Translations under genes and position numbers: made by a program
The notes under the pieces: generated by a model
The model's input: only the letters and a program-made list of their open reading frames with translations
What the model was told of the DNA's origin: nothing
Database searches by the model: none
In this document: piece by piece, positions 9,475-20,147 of the stretch
How the letters are laid out: the number at the start of each line of letters is the position of its first letter
Position numbering within the stretch: the stretch's first letter is position 1
Assembly (NCBI GenBank): GCA_017303555.1
Contig: JAFLCN010000013.1
Span: forward strand, 1-64,000
DNA: 64,000 nucleotides
Source: Planctomycetota bacterium
GTDB lineage: Bacteria; Planctomycetota; Phycisphaerae; Phycisphaerales; UBA1924
Direction: 5' to 3'

Positions 9475-9840
9475 TTAGCCTCCGAGACTGCGAATCAAGC
9501 CAGCGAGAACGCGTTCTGATTCATCGAGATCGGACTTGAGTTGGGTGTATTGACCCTGCAAGACGTACTTGAAATCAAGACAGAAAAGCAGCTGCGTGTC
9601 GAGAACGTACAGCTCGCCCCTCGCCTGCTTGAGGAACCAGATGTAGTCGGGCGTGTTCCCGCGTCCGTATCCCTGGGCGATGTGGCTGGCGATGCCTGTC
9701 CCTATTCGACGCAGCGAAGACATCAGCCCGAACCGCTCGGCTTCCGGCAATTGACCCGCGGCCTGGTAAACCGCTTTCCCGAGCGCGTACGCCTTCTGCC
9801 AAGCGATGAGATCGCGATAGGACTTGATTGGTTCCGACAT
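9475..9840 (-). CDS. Four-helix-bundle protein (23S rRNA IVS-protein family)
   Basis: A 121-residue protein with the family signature: YRDLIAWQKAYALGKAVYQA at the N-terminus, then FGLMSSLRRIGTGIASHIAQ GYGR and FLKQARGELYVLDTQ. This matches the S23/avd-like four-helix bundle family (TIGR02436), first found encoded in intervening sequences of spirochaete 23S rRNA genes but also widespread as stand-alone genes. Molecular function is unsettled. No rRNA sequence surrounds it here. It lies between dcd and nrdJ on the same strand with short gaps, so co-transcription is possible. Confidence 0.85.
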   Translation of the reverse strand: MSEPIKSYRDLIAWQKAYALGKAVYQAAGQLPEAERFGLMSSLRRIGTGIASHIAQGYGRGNTPDYIWFLKQARGELYVLDTQLLFCLDFKYVLQGQYTQLKSDLDESERVLAGLIRSLGG

Positions 9841-9885
9841 GATTCATGCTCGATGCCTCGGTGCCTCTTGCCTTGATGCCTGCCT

Positions 9886-10464
9886 TCAGTCAACCTTCGG
9901 CAACGTCAACCCACCCTGATCCTGGTACTTGCCGCCCTTATCCGCGTAACTCTTCTCACAGATGTCGTCAGCCTGCAGGAAGATCAACTGCGCGACGCCC
10001 TCGTTCGCGTAGACGCGCGCCGGCAGAGGTGTCGTGTTGCTGATCTCGAGCGTGACCTTGCCGCGCCATTCGGGCTCGAGCGGCGTCACGTTCACGATGA
10101 GGCCGCAGCGGGCGTACGTGCTCTTCCCGACGCAGATCGCCAGCACATCCCGCGGCACATCGAGGTACTCGACGGTTTCGCAGAGCGCGAACGAGTTGGG
10201 CGGGATGATGACGTACTGCTTGTCGGCGGGGCGATTGGCGACATCGACTTCGATCATCATGTCATCGCTGAAGGCTTTGGGATCGACAACGGCGATGTCG
10301 CCGGAGTGCGTCGCGGGCGTGAAGATCTTGAAGTGCGTGCCGACGCGGACGTCGTAGCCGTAACTGGAAACTCCGTACGAAATCTTGCCCGGACGCTTTT
10401 TCGCGTCTTCGAACGGCTCGATCTTGACGAGCTTGCGGATTTGGCGGTCAGACAGAACAGACAA
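9886..10464 (-). CDS. dcd: dCTP deaminase
   Basis: A 192-residue enzyme that deaminates dCTP to dUTP for thymidylate synthesis. Family motifs are clear: [11 protein letters not shown] at the start, [29 protein letters not shown] with the conserved nucleotide-binding Ser/Arg and Glu, and [12 protein letters not shown] near the end. The frame extends upstream, but family length and the start motif point to a TTG at 10464 (M-S-V-L-S-D). GGAG lies eight bases before it. There is no bifunctional dUTPase indication beyond the shared fold. The neighbouring nrdJ fits a deoxynucleotide supply role. Confidence 0.92.
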   Translation of the reverse strand: MSVLSDRQIRKLVKIEPFEDAKKRPGKISYGVSSYGYDVRVGTHFKIFTPATHSGDIAVVDPKAFSDDMMIEVDVANRPADKQYVIIPPNSFALCETVEYLDVPRDVLAICVGKSTYARCGLIVNVTPLEPEWRGKVTLEISNTTPLPARVYANEGVAQLIFLQADDICEKSYADKGGKYQDQGGLTLPKVD

Positions 10465-10636
10465 TGAACATACTCCAGACAATTCGATGCACAATCCGGC
10501 CGCGAGATACCGCTCCGGCAAGACAAACCGAGATGAATTGAGCGCCACGCCTGAACCACCTGCGATGGGAAGACCACCGAAGGGCCTCCGACCCGAACGT
10601 CCACGACCCGCTCGAACCTGCTGTCGGAGGACCCAG

Positions 10637-10664
10637 AGCATACCACTACAGATCGTGGCTGCAA
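10637..10664 (-). promoter_or_regulatory. Possible dcd promoter
   Basis: Minus-strand TTGCAG, a 16-base spacer and TATGCT stand about 170 bases before the dcd start. Four of six -10 positions match the sigma-70 consensus. Confidence 0.35.
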
Positions 10665-11064
10665 GGGGTTGAAGGCCCAAAATAGTGGGTATCGATTGTG
10701 TGAAAACTGTCGGGAAGGCGCAAGAATCGTGTTTTGCAGCGGTTACGCCGCTCATGAAATCTTCATCAGAGAGTTATCCACATTCGCATCTGACACCATC
10801 CGACGCTGGGTGTCATTGCCCGACGCTCATCGCCGGCATCCGACAGCAAACGACAGGGTGTGCTTTGTTCGGGTCGCTCCCTCGGCGAGAACTCGGTTTT
10901 TGGTGGCTTCGAGGCCCGCTCGCATTTCTTTTGCAACGGTGCGGCGGGTGGATTTCGTACAGTCTGCGGCCGCGGCGGGGGAAGGGACGCGGGAAATGCG
11001 GGCTGGCTCCGCGCGTCGGAGCGCCGTGCTGCACGTGATTCGTGTTTTGGAGGTCGCCGAAGCG
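10665..11064. other. Intergenic region between divergent dcd and the FlgI-like gene
   Basis: About 400 bases, relatively AT-richer near 10680-10800, with no supported gene. It contains one perfect DnaA-box-like 9-mer TTATCCACA at 10774-10782. No cluster of such boxes is visible, so I do not call an origin. Confidence 0.35.
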
Positions 11065-13008
11065 ATGAGGAATGGCATTCTCGCCTGTGGATTGATCGGG
11101 TTCATTCTGGCCGGCTGCGCAGCAGACGAGAAGCCCAAGCCCCGGGCGGTGACACCCATCGTCCGCGATGTGGCACCGCCCTTGCGCGGGACGGTCGGCG
11201 CTGAATCGAGCTTCCGCAACATCGATCCCGTGCTCGTGAGCGGCTACGGCCTGGTTGTCGGCCTGCAGGGAACGGGCGGCTTGCAGCTCGACGACGGCAT
11301 TTCGGCCCTGATGGAGCGTGAAATCCAGCTCCGCGATATCAGCTCGGCCAACGAGTACAAGTGGCAATCGATCGATAAGACGACGCCGAAGCAGTTGCTG
11401 AAGGACAAGAACGTCGCGGTGGTGTACGTCCAGGCGCTGGTCGCGCCCGGCGCGCCGCGCGGGATGCACTTCGATGTCTTTGTGCGTGCCGTCAATGCAT
11501 CCAGCCTCGAGGGCGGCAAGCTCTGGACGACCGCGCTGCAACTGGGCCAGACCAAGCCTTCGGGCGGACCCCGGGGCAAGGTCGTTGCCCAGGCCTACGG
11601 ACCGATCTTCATCAACCCCTTCTCCGATCCCGGCAAAGAAGGCACCGGCGTGACGGCGACCGCCGGACGCGTGCTCGACGGCGGCGTCATGGTGAACCCC
11701 ATGCCGCTGGAAGTGGTGCTCGACAACAACTTCCACACCCGAGCCCGCGCCATCACCAGCGCGATCAACTCGCGATTCCCCGAAGAAACGCCGGAGCGGG
11801 CACCCGTGGCCCGCGGCCGGACCGGCCAGATCGTCGAAATTTCGGTGCCGGAGTCGTATCGAAGCGACCCGATCGAGTTCCTCAAGCTGGTCCAGTACGT
11901 CCAGATCGACGGACCGATTCAGCGTTACGCCCAGCGTTACGTCGAAGCGGCAAAGGCCGAGCCGTTCCTGGCGAGCGAGATGTCGTGGTGCATGGAGGCG
12001 CTGGGCGATCAGGCCCTGCCCATCATCCGCGAGTTGTACGACTACAACGAGATCGCGCCGAGGTACGCGGCCCTCCGGGCGGGCGCAAGCCTGGGCGACC
12101 CGCTCGCGGCGGACGCCCTGAAAAAACTGGCCCTGGAAGGCCGCGGCGCCGAACGCCTCGATGCGATCCTGCTGCTGGGCAAGATCAGCGCCGGCCCGAC
12201 GGTCGATCTCACGCTCCGCGATCTGCTCCAGGAACGGCCGCTGCTGGTTCGGGTGACGGCGTACGAGGCGCTGGCCGAGCGAGCGGAGCGGAATCGGCTG
12301 AACCGGTTGCTGCGCGAACAGCTCACCAACCCGGATCCGAATGCGATCCGGCTGAGCCCGACTCAGTTGCAAGTCCTTGCGGAATCAGACATTCCGGCCG
12401 GGTCGATCCAGGGGGTCAGCCGCAAGCGGCTGGGCGACGGCTTCTTCCTTGACCGGGTGCAGGGCGGGGACGGGTTGGTGTACATCACGCAGCAGGGCAC
12501 CCCGCGCGTGGTGGTGTTCGGGCAGGATCCGAAGCTGCTGAAGCCGATGTTCGCGTCGGCGTGGTCGGATCGGCTGATGATCAACGCTCAAACGGCCGAC
12601 GGCCCCATCAAGCTGTTCTATCGCGACTGGAAAACCGGCGCGATCACGCAGCAGGACATCGAGCCCGAATTGCCGAAGCTGATCGAGTTTTTCGCTCACT
12701 CCCCCACGCCCGAAGATCCCAGGCCCGGGCTGGGTTTGAGCTACAGCGAGGTTGTGGGCGCCTTGTACGCCATTCACAAGGCGGGCGGGATGAACTGCAA
12801 CTTCGCGACCGAGCGCGACCGGCTGCTGGCGGCACTGACCGCGGCCAACGCGGGCCAGCGCAAGGAGCGCCCGGAAACGACCAAGGACCGGGCGGAAATC
12901 GTGGTGCTGGAATCGCCGGAGGCGACGCTGGCCCCGCGTGAGGAAGGCGGCCTGAAGCCGATCATCGTGCCCATCCCGCGCGAGACGGCGCCGAATAAGA
13001 AGAAGTAG
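11065..13008 (+). CDS. FlgI-like (flagellar P-ring) lipoprotein with long C-terminal extension
   Basis: A 647-residue predicted lipoprotein: MRNGILACGLIGFILAGCAA has a short signal peptide and an L-A-G-C lipobox. Residues about 35-300 resemble the flagellar P-ring protein FlgI: DPVLVSGYGLVVGLQGTGG, KNVAVVYVQALVAPGAPRGM, then a Gly-rich ring-forming region. FlgI proteins are normally about 370 residues and periplasmic without lipid. Here some 300 extra residues follow: an Ala/Leu-rich helical stretch (EALGDQALPIIRELYDYNEI onward) resembling HEAT-type repeats, then a beta-rich part (LDRVQGGDGLVYITQQGTP) and a Lys-rich end. The ATG at 11065 is chosen because the lipobox then sits at the usual distance, with GGAGG upstream. 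No other rod or ring gene is adjacent, though motA-motB occur at 42782. It may be a P-ring protein of planctomycete type or a non-flagellar secretin-like ring protein. Confidence 0.7.
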   Translation: MRNGILACGLIGFILAGCAADEKPKPRAVTPIVRDVAPPLRGTVGAESSFRNIDPVLVSGYGLVVGLQGTGGLQLDDGISALMEREIQLRDISSANEYKWQSIDKTTPKQLLKDKNVAVVYVQALVAPGAPRGMHFDVFVRAVNASSLEGGKLWTTALQLGQTKPSGGPRGKVVAQAYGPIFINPFSDPGKEGTGVTATAGRVLDGGVMVNPMPLEVVLDNNFHTRARAITSAINSRFPEETPERAPVARGRTGQIVEISVPESYRSDPIEFLKLVQYVQIDGPIQRYAQRYVEAAKAEPFLASEMSWCMEALGDQALPIIRELYDYNEIAPRYAALRAGASLGDPLAADALKKLALEGRGAERLDAILLLGKISAGPTVDLTLRDLLQERPLLVRVTAYEALAERAERNRLNRLLREQLTNPDPNAIRLSPTQLQVLAESDIPAGSIQGVSRKRLGDGFFLDRVQGGDGLVYITQQGTPRVVVFGQDPKLLKPMFASAWSDRLMINAQTADGPIKLFYRDWKTGAITQQDIEPELPKLIEFFAHSPTPEDPRPGLGLSYSEVVGALYAIHKAGGMNCNFATERDRLLAALTAANAGQRKERPETTKDRAEIVVLESPEATLAPREEGGLKPIIVPIPRETAPNKKK

Positions 13009-13020
13009 CGACAGAAAAAC

Positions 13021-13049
13021 TCGCATAAGCGAAGCGGATTCGTTATGAT
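13021..13049 (+). promoter_or_regulatory. Possible smc promoter
   Basis: TCGCAT, a 17-base spacer and TATGAT stand about 90 bases before the smc start. The -10 is good, the -35 poor. Confidence 0.3.
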
Positions 13050-13138
13050 TCTGTCCACGCCAACAGCCCAGGGATCGGGTTGGGGGTGCGGGTGCGCGAG
13101 TGCGGCCCCCGCCCTTGCGACAGGAGGTTGCCCGCTTC

Positions 13139-16100
13139 ATGCGCCTTGTCAAGCTATCGCTCGCCGGCTTCAAGTCTTTCGCCGACCCGACCGAATTCGT
13201 CTTCGACGATTCTGTGACCGGTATCGTCGGCCCCAACGGGTGCGGCAAGAGCAACGTCGTCGATTCGATCAAGTGGGTGCTGGGCGAACGCAGCAGCAAG
13301 AGCCTGCGCGGGACCGAGATGCTCGACGTGATCTTCGCCGGCAGCGCGGGACGCAAGCCCGCGGGCATGGCGAGCGTGACGCTCACGTTCGAGAACCCGA
13401 TGAACGAATCGGCGGTCACGGCCGTCGCTGCGGCGGAAGGCGAAGCCGTTTCGATCAACGAGGCCGAGGTCGATGCCATCGTCGCGCCGGATGCAAAGAG
13501 CGAAGCGGCTGACGCCAACCTCGAAGACTCCGAAGGTTCGATCGTCGATTCGAGCGTGAAGGGCAAGCGCGGGCTCCCGATCAATGCCGACATGGTCGAG
13601 GTGGAGCGCCGGCTCTACCGCGACGGGACGAGCCAGTACCTGATCAACGGCCGGCGTGCGCGCCTCCGCGACATCCGCGAGTTGTTCATGGACACGGGCA
13701 TCGGCGCCGACGCCTACTCGATCATCGAGCAGGGCAAGGTCGATCGCATGCTTCTCGCAAGCCCGCAGGAGCGCCGCTCGATCTTCGAAGAAGCGGCCGG
13801 AGTCGCCAAGTACAAGCAGCGCCGCGTCGAGGCGATGCGGAAACTCGAGAAGACCGAGCAGAACCTGCTGGCCACGCGGCAGCAGCTCGAGAGCACGGAG
13901 CGCCGGCTCCGCCTCGTCAAGGGACAGGCCGCCAAGGCCCGCAAGTTCCAGACGCTTGATACCGAGCTGTCGGCGTGGCGCACGGCCGTCGCGTTCGATC
14001 AGTACGACGATCTGCGCACGCGCCTCGACGGGCTCGCGAGCCGGCAGGCCGACCTGGAAGGTCAGCGGTCAATGGCGCAGGAACAGGTCGGAGCGCTCGA
14101 CCTGCGCCGCCAGGAAGTCGAAGCGGATCGGAGCGAAAAACAGACCGTCGGTCGCGCGGCGGAGCAGGAACGGCTGAATGTCGCGTTCCAGTCTTCGCAG
14201 GCCTCGCAGAAGCGGGAGATGGCGCAGCGAACGCTGGCGGATGTCACGGCGCGGCTCGAGAGCGATCGCGTCCGACTGGCGGGGCTTGACGAGGAAATGG
14301 TCAAGGTCGGCGCGGCAATCGCGGACACGAGCGAGACGCTCGCGGCAGAAGCCGAGAAACGCGACGAACAGGAACGTGTGCTCGCGACGCTGACAGCCGA
14401 GCGTGCGACACTGCTGAACGAGGCGCAGGCTCGCGAGCAGGAACTGGCGCAGAAGCGTCGGCAGATGCAGCAGATCGACCGCGAGCGCGCGGGATTGGTC
14501 GCATCCGCTGAAGCCGAGGAGCGTCAGTCGCGCGGACTTGCGGATCAGATCGCGGGGCTTGAGCGGCGCGTTGAACAGATCGAAGCGGGCAAGCTGACCA
14601 CCGAGCGCGATACCGAGCAGGCCCGCATCGCCTTCGATCAGTTTGGCGCGGAAGTGTCGCGACTGGAAAGCGAACTGGAAACGGCCCTCGCCGAACTCGA
14701 GCGGCTGTCGGGCGGGCGCGATTCGCTCGCGAAGCGCGTGGGCGAGTTGCAGCAGGACTTGGCCCGCATCGAAAGCCGGCGCGCGACGCTGCGCGAGATG
14801 GCGGAGGATCACGTCGGCTACGCCGAGGCTGTCCGAGGCGTGCTCAAGGCGCGCCAGGAAGGTCGCTTTGCCGGTGTGCAGGGCGCACTGGCCGACCTGC
14901 TCGATGTGAACCCGGGCGCGACGCAGGCGGTTGAAGCAGCGCTCGGCTCGGGGCTCCAGGCACTCGTTGTCGCAACGCCCGCGCAGCTTCCGAGCGCGGA
15001 AGAAATCGCTTCACTCGCCGGCCGTGTGGTTTTCCTGCCTCTCGAAGTCGGCTCGCAGAATTCCGGTTCGCGTCACGGCGAGTTCCCCGGCACCATCACC
15101 GACGTTGATCCCGCGCTCGGCGACAAAATCGTGCGTCTTGGCGCGATGGTCACACCCCGCGCAGGGCTCGAACACGCCGAGGCTCTCTCTCGCACCATCG
15201 ACCGCCTGCTTGGTGAAACATTTGTTGTCGAATCCATCGACAGCGCGCTGATGCTCGCTGCATCCGGCGTTCTGCCCGCCCGCGCACGCTTTGTCACACG
15301 CGATGGGCTGGTTATCGAGAGCGACGGTCGTGTGATTGCCGGGCCGCTCGGCGCCGACAGCGCCTCGGGCGTGGGCGTGCTCGAACGGCGCGAGGAAACC
15401 GGCCGGCTGGAGGATCAGGTCGCGCAGGTGCGGGCGCAGCTCGATGCCGCCAAGAGCGAATTGGCGACAGTCGGCAGTGCCGCGGCAGCCCTCGGCGAAC
15501 AGACCGGCACACTGCGCCGGCAACTGGCCGAATCGCAGCGTCAGGCCGTTGCGCATCACGGCCTGATGGAACGAAAGACGGCGGAGCTCGCCCGCATCGC
15601 ACGAGATCAGAGCGAATCCGGTCAGCAGCTTGAAAACCTCAAGGCACGCCAAAGCCGGTTGACACACGAGGCGACCGAACTGCGCGATCGGGCTCAGAAA
15701 CTGGCCGGGTTGCTCGAAGAGCACGCCGCCCAGACGCAGGAAGCCGAAGCAGCGTCCGCCGCTTCGCGTGCCCGCACCGAAGCGCTTTCGGAGCAGTGCA
15801 CGCAGGCCAAGGTTGCGGTCGAGCGTCTGACCTCGCAGGCCGCGGTCGCGCGGCGCGAGCTCTCACGCCTCGAACTCGCACGCGATGAGGCCGAACGGCA
15901 GAAGCGTGATCTCGCCACGCACGAACAGCAGGGCGCAGCACGCGTCGAGGAACTTGGTGCGGCGATCGCCGAGGCCGAGGCGATGATCGAGCAATCGGGC
16001 ATAGCGCTCTCGGAAGTTTCCGCGCGATCAGAAGCGATCGCAAAGGAAATTGCGACGGCGAGCGACATCGTGGTGGAAGTCACCGAAGCGCTGAATGCGG

Positions 16101-17173
16101 CGCGCGAGCACGCCATGACGCTCGAACGCGACTGGAACGCGCTCGAGATCACGCGTCGCGAGCTGGAAGTGAAGCGCGAGACCGTCGAGGAACGCACCCA
16201 GCAGGAGCTCCGCGTTGACCTGAGCGCCGAATACCCGCAGTATCGCGAGATGCTGGCGGCGGGCGACGTTGCCAAGCCGGACTCGGCCGCGGCGGCGAAG
16301 TCGATCACCGAGCTCAAAGAGCAGATCAAGGCCCTCGGCAACGTCAACATGGATGCGATCGAGGAAGAGGGCACGCTCGAGACGGCGAACGAATCGCTGG
16401 TCAAGCAGGTGGCCGACATGGACACCGCCCGCGGCACGCTGGTCGAGCTCATCGAGAAGCTCAACATCATCAGCAAGGACCGCTTCGGCGCGGTCTTCAC
16501 GAAGATTCAGGAACAGTTCGGCGGCGCCGACGGCATGTTCCGCCGGCTCTTCGGGGGCGGCAAGGCCGAGGTGCGTCTCATGCCGCTCGTCCGCGAGATC
16601 GAGAATGCCGACGGCACCATCAGCAAAGTCGAAACCGACGAGGTCGATCTGCTCGAGAGCGGCATCGAAGTCGTCGCCAAGCCGCCCGGAAAAGAGCCCC
16701 GCAGTATCAGCCAGCTTTCGGGCGGCGAGAAGACGCTGACCGCCGTCGCGCTGCTGATGAGCATCTTCCGCAGCAAGCCCTCGTGCTTCTGCATCCTGGA
16801 CGAAGTGGATGCGGCGCTCGACGAAAGCAACGTGAATCGCTTCGGGCAGGTCGTCCGCCAGTTCACCGATCTGTCGCACTTCATCGTCATCACGCACAAC
16901 AAGCGGACGATGCAGCAGGCCGATCGCCTCTTCGGCGTCACGATGCAGGAACGGGGCGTTTCGACTCGCGTCACGGTCAAGTTCGAGCAGGTCGGCAAGG
17001 ACGGCTCGATCAAGTCCGATGCCGTTCGGGCCGAATCGCAGAAGTCCGGCGCGGAGATCGAACCGAAGTCTGCGGTGCTTGAATCGGATGCCCCGGCATC
17101 TCCCGGCCCGCTGCGCCGGGCGCTGGCCGCGATGCACGAGCGCGAGTCGCCGATCGTGCCGAGCGAGAACTAA
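13139..17173 (+). CDS. smc: Chromosome partition protein SMC with an insertion in the N-terminal head
   Basis: A 1344-residue SMC ATPase that compacts and segregates chromosomes as a ring-shaped dimer. The N-terminal head has Walker A (GPNGCGKS, residues 31-38). Long coiled coils flank a hinge at about 570-700 ([20 protein letters not shown]). The C-terminal head has the ABC signature [19 protein letters not shown] and Walker [14 protein letters not shown]. Bacterial SMC is usually about 1190 residues. Part of the excess is an Ala/Glu/Asp-rich insertion of roughly 50-60 residues at about 89-148, between LTFENP and the conserved [17 protein letters not shown]. The ATG at 13139 follows AGGAGG and gives the standard [14 protein letters not shown] start. 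Downstream moxR is 71 bases away on the same strand. Confidence 0.95.
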   Translation: MRLVKLSLAGFKSFADPTEFVFDDSVTGIVGPNGCGKSNVVDSIKWVLGERSSKSLRGTEMLDVIFAGSAGRKPAGMASVTLTFENPMNESAVTAVAAAEGEAVSINEAEVDAIVAPDAKSEAADANLEDSEGSIVDSSVKGKRGLPINADMVEVERRLYRDGTSQYLINGRRARLRDIRELFMDTGIGADAYSIIEQGKVDRMLLASPQERRSIFEEAAGVAKYKQRRVEAMRKLEKTEQNLLATRQQLESTERRLRLVKGQAAKARKFQTLDTELSAWRTAVAFDQYDDLRTRLDGLASRQADLEGQRSMAQEQVGALDLRRQEVEADRSEKQTVGRAAEQERLNVAFQSSQASQKREMAQRTLADVTARLESDRVRLAGLDEEMVKVGAAIADTSETLAAEAEKRDEQERVLATLTAERATLLNEAQAREQELAQKRRQMQQIDRERAGLVASAEAEERQSRGLADQIAGLERRVEQIEAGKLTTERDTEQARIAFDQFGAEVSRLESELETALAELERLSGGRDSLAKRVGELQQDLARIESRRATLREMAEDHVGYAEAVRGVLKARQEGRFAGVQGALADLLDVNPGATQAVEAALGSGLQALVVATPAQLPSAEEIASLAGRVVFLPLEVGSQNSGSRHGEFPGTITDVDPALGDKIVRLGAMVTPRAGLEHAEALSRTIDRLLGETFVVESIDSALMLAASGVLPARARFVTRDGLVIESDGRVIAGPLGADSASGVGVLERREETGRLEDQVAQVRAQLDAAKSELATVGSAAAALGEQTGTLRRQLAESQRQAVAHHGLMERKTAELARIARDQSESGQQLENLKARQSRLTHEATELRDRAQKLAGLLEEHAAQTQEAEAASAASRARTEALSEQCTQAKVAVERLTSQAAVARRELSRLELARDEAERQKRDLATHEQQGAARVEELGAAIAEAEAMIEQSGIALSEVSARSEAIAKEIATASDIVVEVTEALNAAREHAMTLERDWNALEITRRELEVKRETVEERTQQELRVDLSAEYPQYREMLAAGDVAKPDSAAAAKSITELKEQIKALGNVNMDAIEEEGTLETANESLVKQVADMDTARGTLVELIEKLNIISKDRFGAVFTKIQEQFGGADGMFRRLFGGGKAEVRLMPLVREIENADGTISKVETDEVDLLESGIEVVAKPPGKEPRSISQLSGGEKTLTAVALLMSIFRSKPSCFCILDEVDAALDESNVNRFGQVVRQFTDLSHFIVITHNKRTMQQADRLFGVTMQERGVSTRVTVKFEQVGKDGSIKSDAVRAESQKSGAEIEPKSAVLESDAPASPGPLRRALAAMHERESPIVPSEN

Positions 17174-17244
17174 TAGATTCGGCTCGTCCTTCGAACGCCG
17201 TTTGCGCCGACGCGTCGAGCGGGTGATTCCGCTACGATCGCTCC

Positions 17245-18276
<1,032 letters not shown>

Positions 18277-18328
18277 TCGGCCCGCGCGGAAACCGTGTTC
18301 GCGCCGGCCGCGAACGGCCCTTGACCCG

Positions 18329-20140
18329 ATGTGGATCGCCCGTTGCATTCTCGCTCTTTTTCTGCTGACGCCCCTGCTCGGGTGCGGGTCGGCCTCGACG
18401 CCCGCGCGAGCACCATCGCCGTTCGGCCCGGCGCAGAGCACGGTTGTGCTGCCCCCGGAAGTCCAACCCAGTGAGAACCTGCCCCTCTTTGCCGTTTTCC
18501 GGCAGACCCTCATCGTTCCCGCCTCGCGCATTGTCGGACCGGGCGGGCGCTTGCCCAAGGCAAAGCTGGACGACGGCCGGGATGTCCCGATCTCGATCCG
18601 TCGCGTTGCTGTTCACGCCTTCTCACCGACGCTCGGTTTTGCTTCTCTTGAAAGCGCCGCCTCGCGCTGGATCGGCCCCGTCGGACAGTGGAGCGACCTG
18701 CACGCCGGAGCAAACTCGCCCGCCGGCACGGTCGAATTTTGCGAGATCGAGCTGCCTCCGGACGCCATCGGCCACTGGCTGTGGTTGGATTCGCAGCACA
18801 TCGATCTCGCCTGGATACCCGCTGAAAAGCCCCTGAAATTCGACATACCCGCGCTGCCCGCCGAAGCACGCACCGATCCGTTCGTGCGTGAATGCCTGCG
18901 CATCGAGGCGATGAACCCCTTCGCACGCTGGCGATCGGTGCTGCTCGGGATCAAGCCGGCTCCCGCGGCCGACGTCGCAATCCCCTTCGAGCCAGATGCG
19001 ACCGAGCCGATCGCCCGCCCCGCTGCCCCCCCGGTTGCAGACCTTCTCGCCGAACGCCAGGCCGCCTTGTGGAACCACGCGCTCGCAAGGCTCCAGCGCG
19101 CCGACGAAGCGCTCTACTCGCGCGTACTCGTCGAGTGCACCCGCGTGGTGCAAATTGACGGCGCCGCGGCACGCTTTGCCCCCGCCTGGGCGGACGCGTC
19201 TCAACTGCAAGGCCTGCTCGATCAACTTCTGATCGATCGGGACAGCCCGCGTGCGCTCGCTTCCGCCGCCACCGCCTGGCTCGCAAAGCGCACGCCCGCG
19301 TGCGCCTGGGTCAGCGACGATGCGGGCCTGCTCGATGCGGATTCGCGCCTCCCGCTGCCCCGCGTCGGCGTTGCAAACCTCGGCGATGCCCCGGCGCTCG
19401 GCTGGGCCGGCGGCAAGGGTGAATCGCAATCTCCCGAACTCTTCACCATCCCCCCGGATCGGGCGAAGATCCTCGCGATCCCGGCACTTTCCCGCGCGAA
19501 CGCCCCGATGCAGGATGCGCTTTCGGTGGAGGCCCACGTCGGTTCGTGGGCAACCTTGCTCGCGGTCAACCGCCTTGCGCTGGTCGCCCGCCCGCCCGGA
19601 CTGCTCATCGCGCCAACCTTTCTCGATCACTCGGCTTCGAGCTGGAAGCAATCCCTTTCCGTCAGTCCGATCCCGACCGGAGAACGCTCGCAGGTTGGCG
19701 CCCTCGCGGCACGCCTTGTCCGCGAAGCCGGCCCAACCAACGTCCCCTCCGGTTCCGGATGGTCGATCTACATGGAAGTCGAGCGAAGCGCGTTCGAGCA
19801 CCAGACGATCCGCATCTTCTTCGGCCCCATCAACCGCCCGACGCACATCGTGCAGGTCGATCTCCCCGAATCGTCCCGTATTCCCGAGAGCGGCGAAGCG
19901 GTCGCGACTGTCCGAGAGTCCGGCGCACGCGATTCGCTCCTGCCCGGCGCCCAGATCGTGCCCGCCGCTTCGCACTGGTCGCTCAGGCTGCCGATTCCCA
20001 ATCGCGCGGTCGAACGCCCCGGACTGGTCCGGTTCGGTGTCGAGCACATCCGCGGCAACCTGCGTTCATCGTGGCCCCGCCCGGTATTCCCGTGGGCGAC
20101 CGAGCCGTCGCGCGCCAGTGTTGATCTCACACGCTGGTAG
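18329..20140 (+). CDS. Large lipoprotein of unknown function
   Basis: A 603-residue protein beginning MWIARCILALFLLTPLLGCG, a lipoprotein signal peptide with L-L-G-C lipobox. The mature part is a mix of beta-rich segments and Ala/Leu-rich helices, with no membrane helix after the signal and no domain I recognise. It follows the MoxR gene closely on the same strand, so the pair may be co-transcribed and the lipoprotein might be a client or partner of the MoxR pathway; this is inference from position. It ends 7 bases from the convergent alkaline phosphatase gene. Confidence 0.65.
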   Translation: MWIARCILALFLLTPLLGCGSASTPARAPSPFGPAQSTVVLPPEVQPSENLPLFAVFRQTLIVPASRIVGPGGRLPKAKLDDGRDVPISIRRVAVHAFSPTLGFASLESAASRWIGPVGQWSDLHAGANSPAGTVEFCEIELPPDAIGHWLWLDSQHIDLAWIPAEKPLKFDIPALPAEARTDPFVRECLRIEAMNPFARWRSVLLGIKPAPAADVAIPFEPDATEPIARPAAPPVADLLAERQAALWNHALARLQRADEALYSRVLVECTRVVQIDGAAARFAPAWADASQLQGLLDQLLIDRDSPRALASAATAWLAKRTPACAWVSDDAGLLDADSRLPLPRVGVANLGDAPALGWAGGKGESQSPELFTIPPDRAKILAIPALSRANAPMQDALSVEAHVGSWATLLAVNRLALVARPPGLLIAPTFLDHSASSWKQSLSVSPIPTGERSQVGALAARLVREAGPTNVPSGSGWSIYMEVERSAFEHQTIRIFFGPINRPTHIVQVDLPESSRIPESGEAVATVRESGARDSLLPGAQIVPAASHWSLRLPIPNRAVERPGLVRFGVEHIRGNLRSSWPRPVFPWATEPSRASVDLTRW

Positions 20141-20147
20141 CACGCCA

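Noticed and set aside
10774..10782. DnaA box TTATCCACA suggesting a replication origin
   Set aside because: Only one perfect box is visible and no dnaA, dnaN or gyrB neighbour is present. A single 9-mer is expected by chance in a genome.
16028..17137. A 369-codon open frame antisense to the smc 3' end
   Set aside because: It lies wholly over the SMC C-terminal head, whose motifs are certain.
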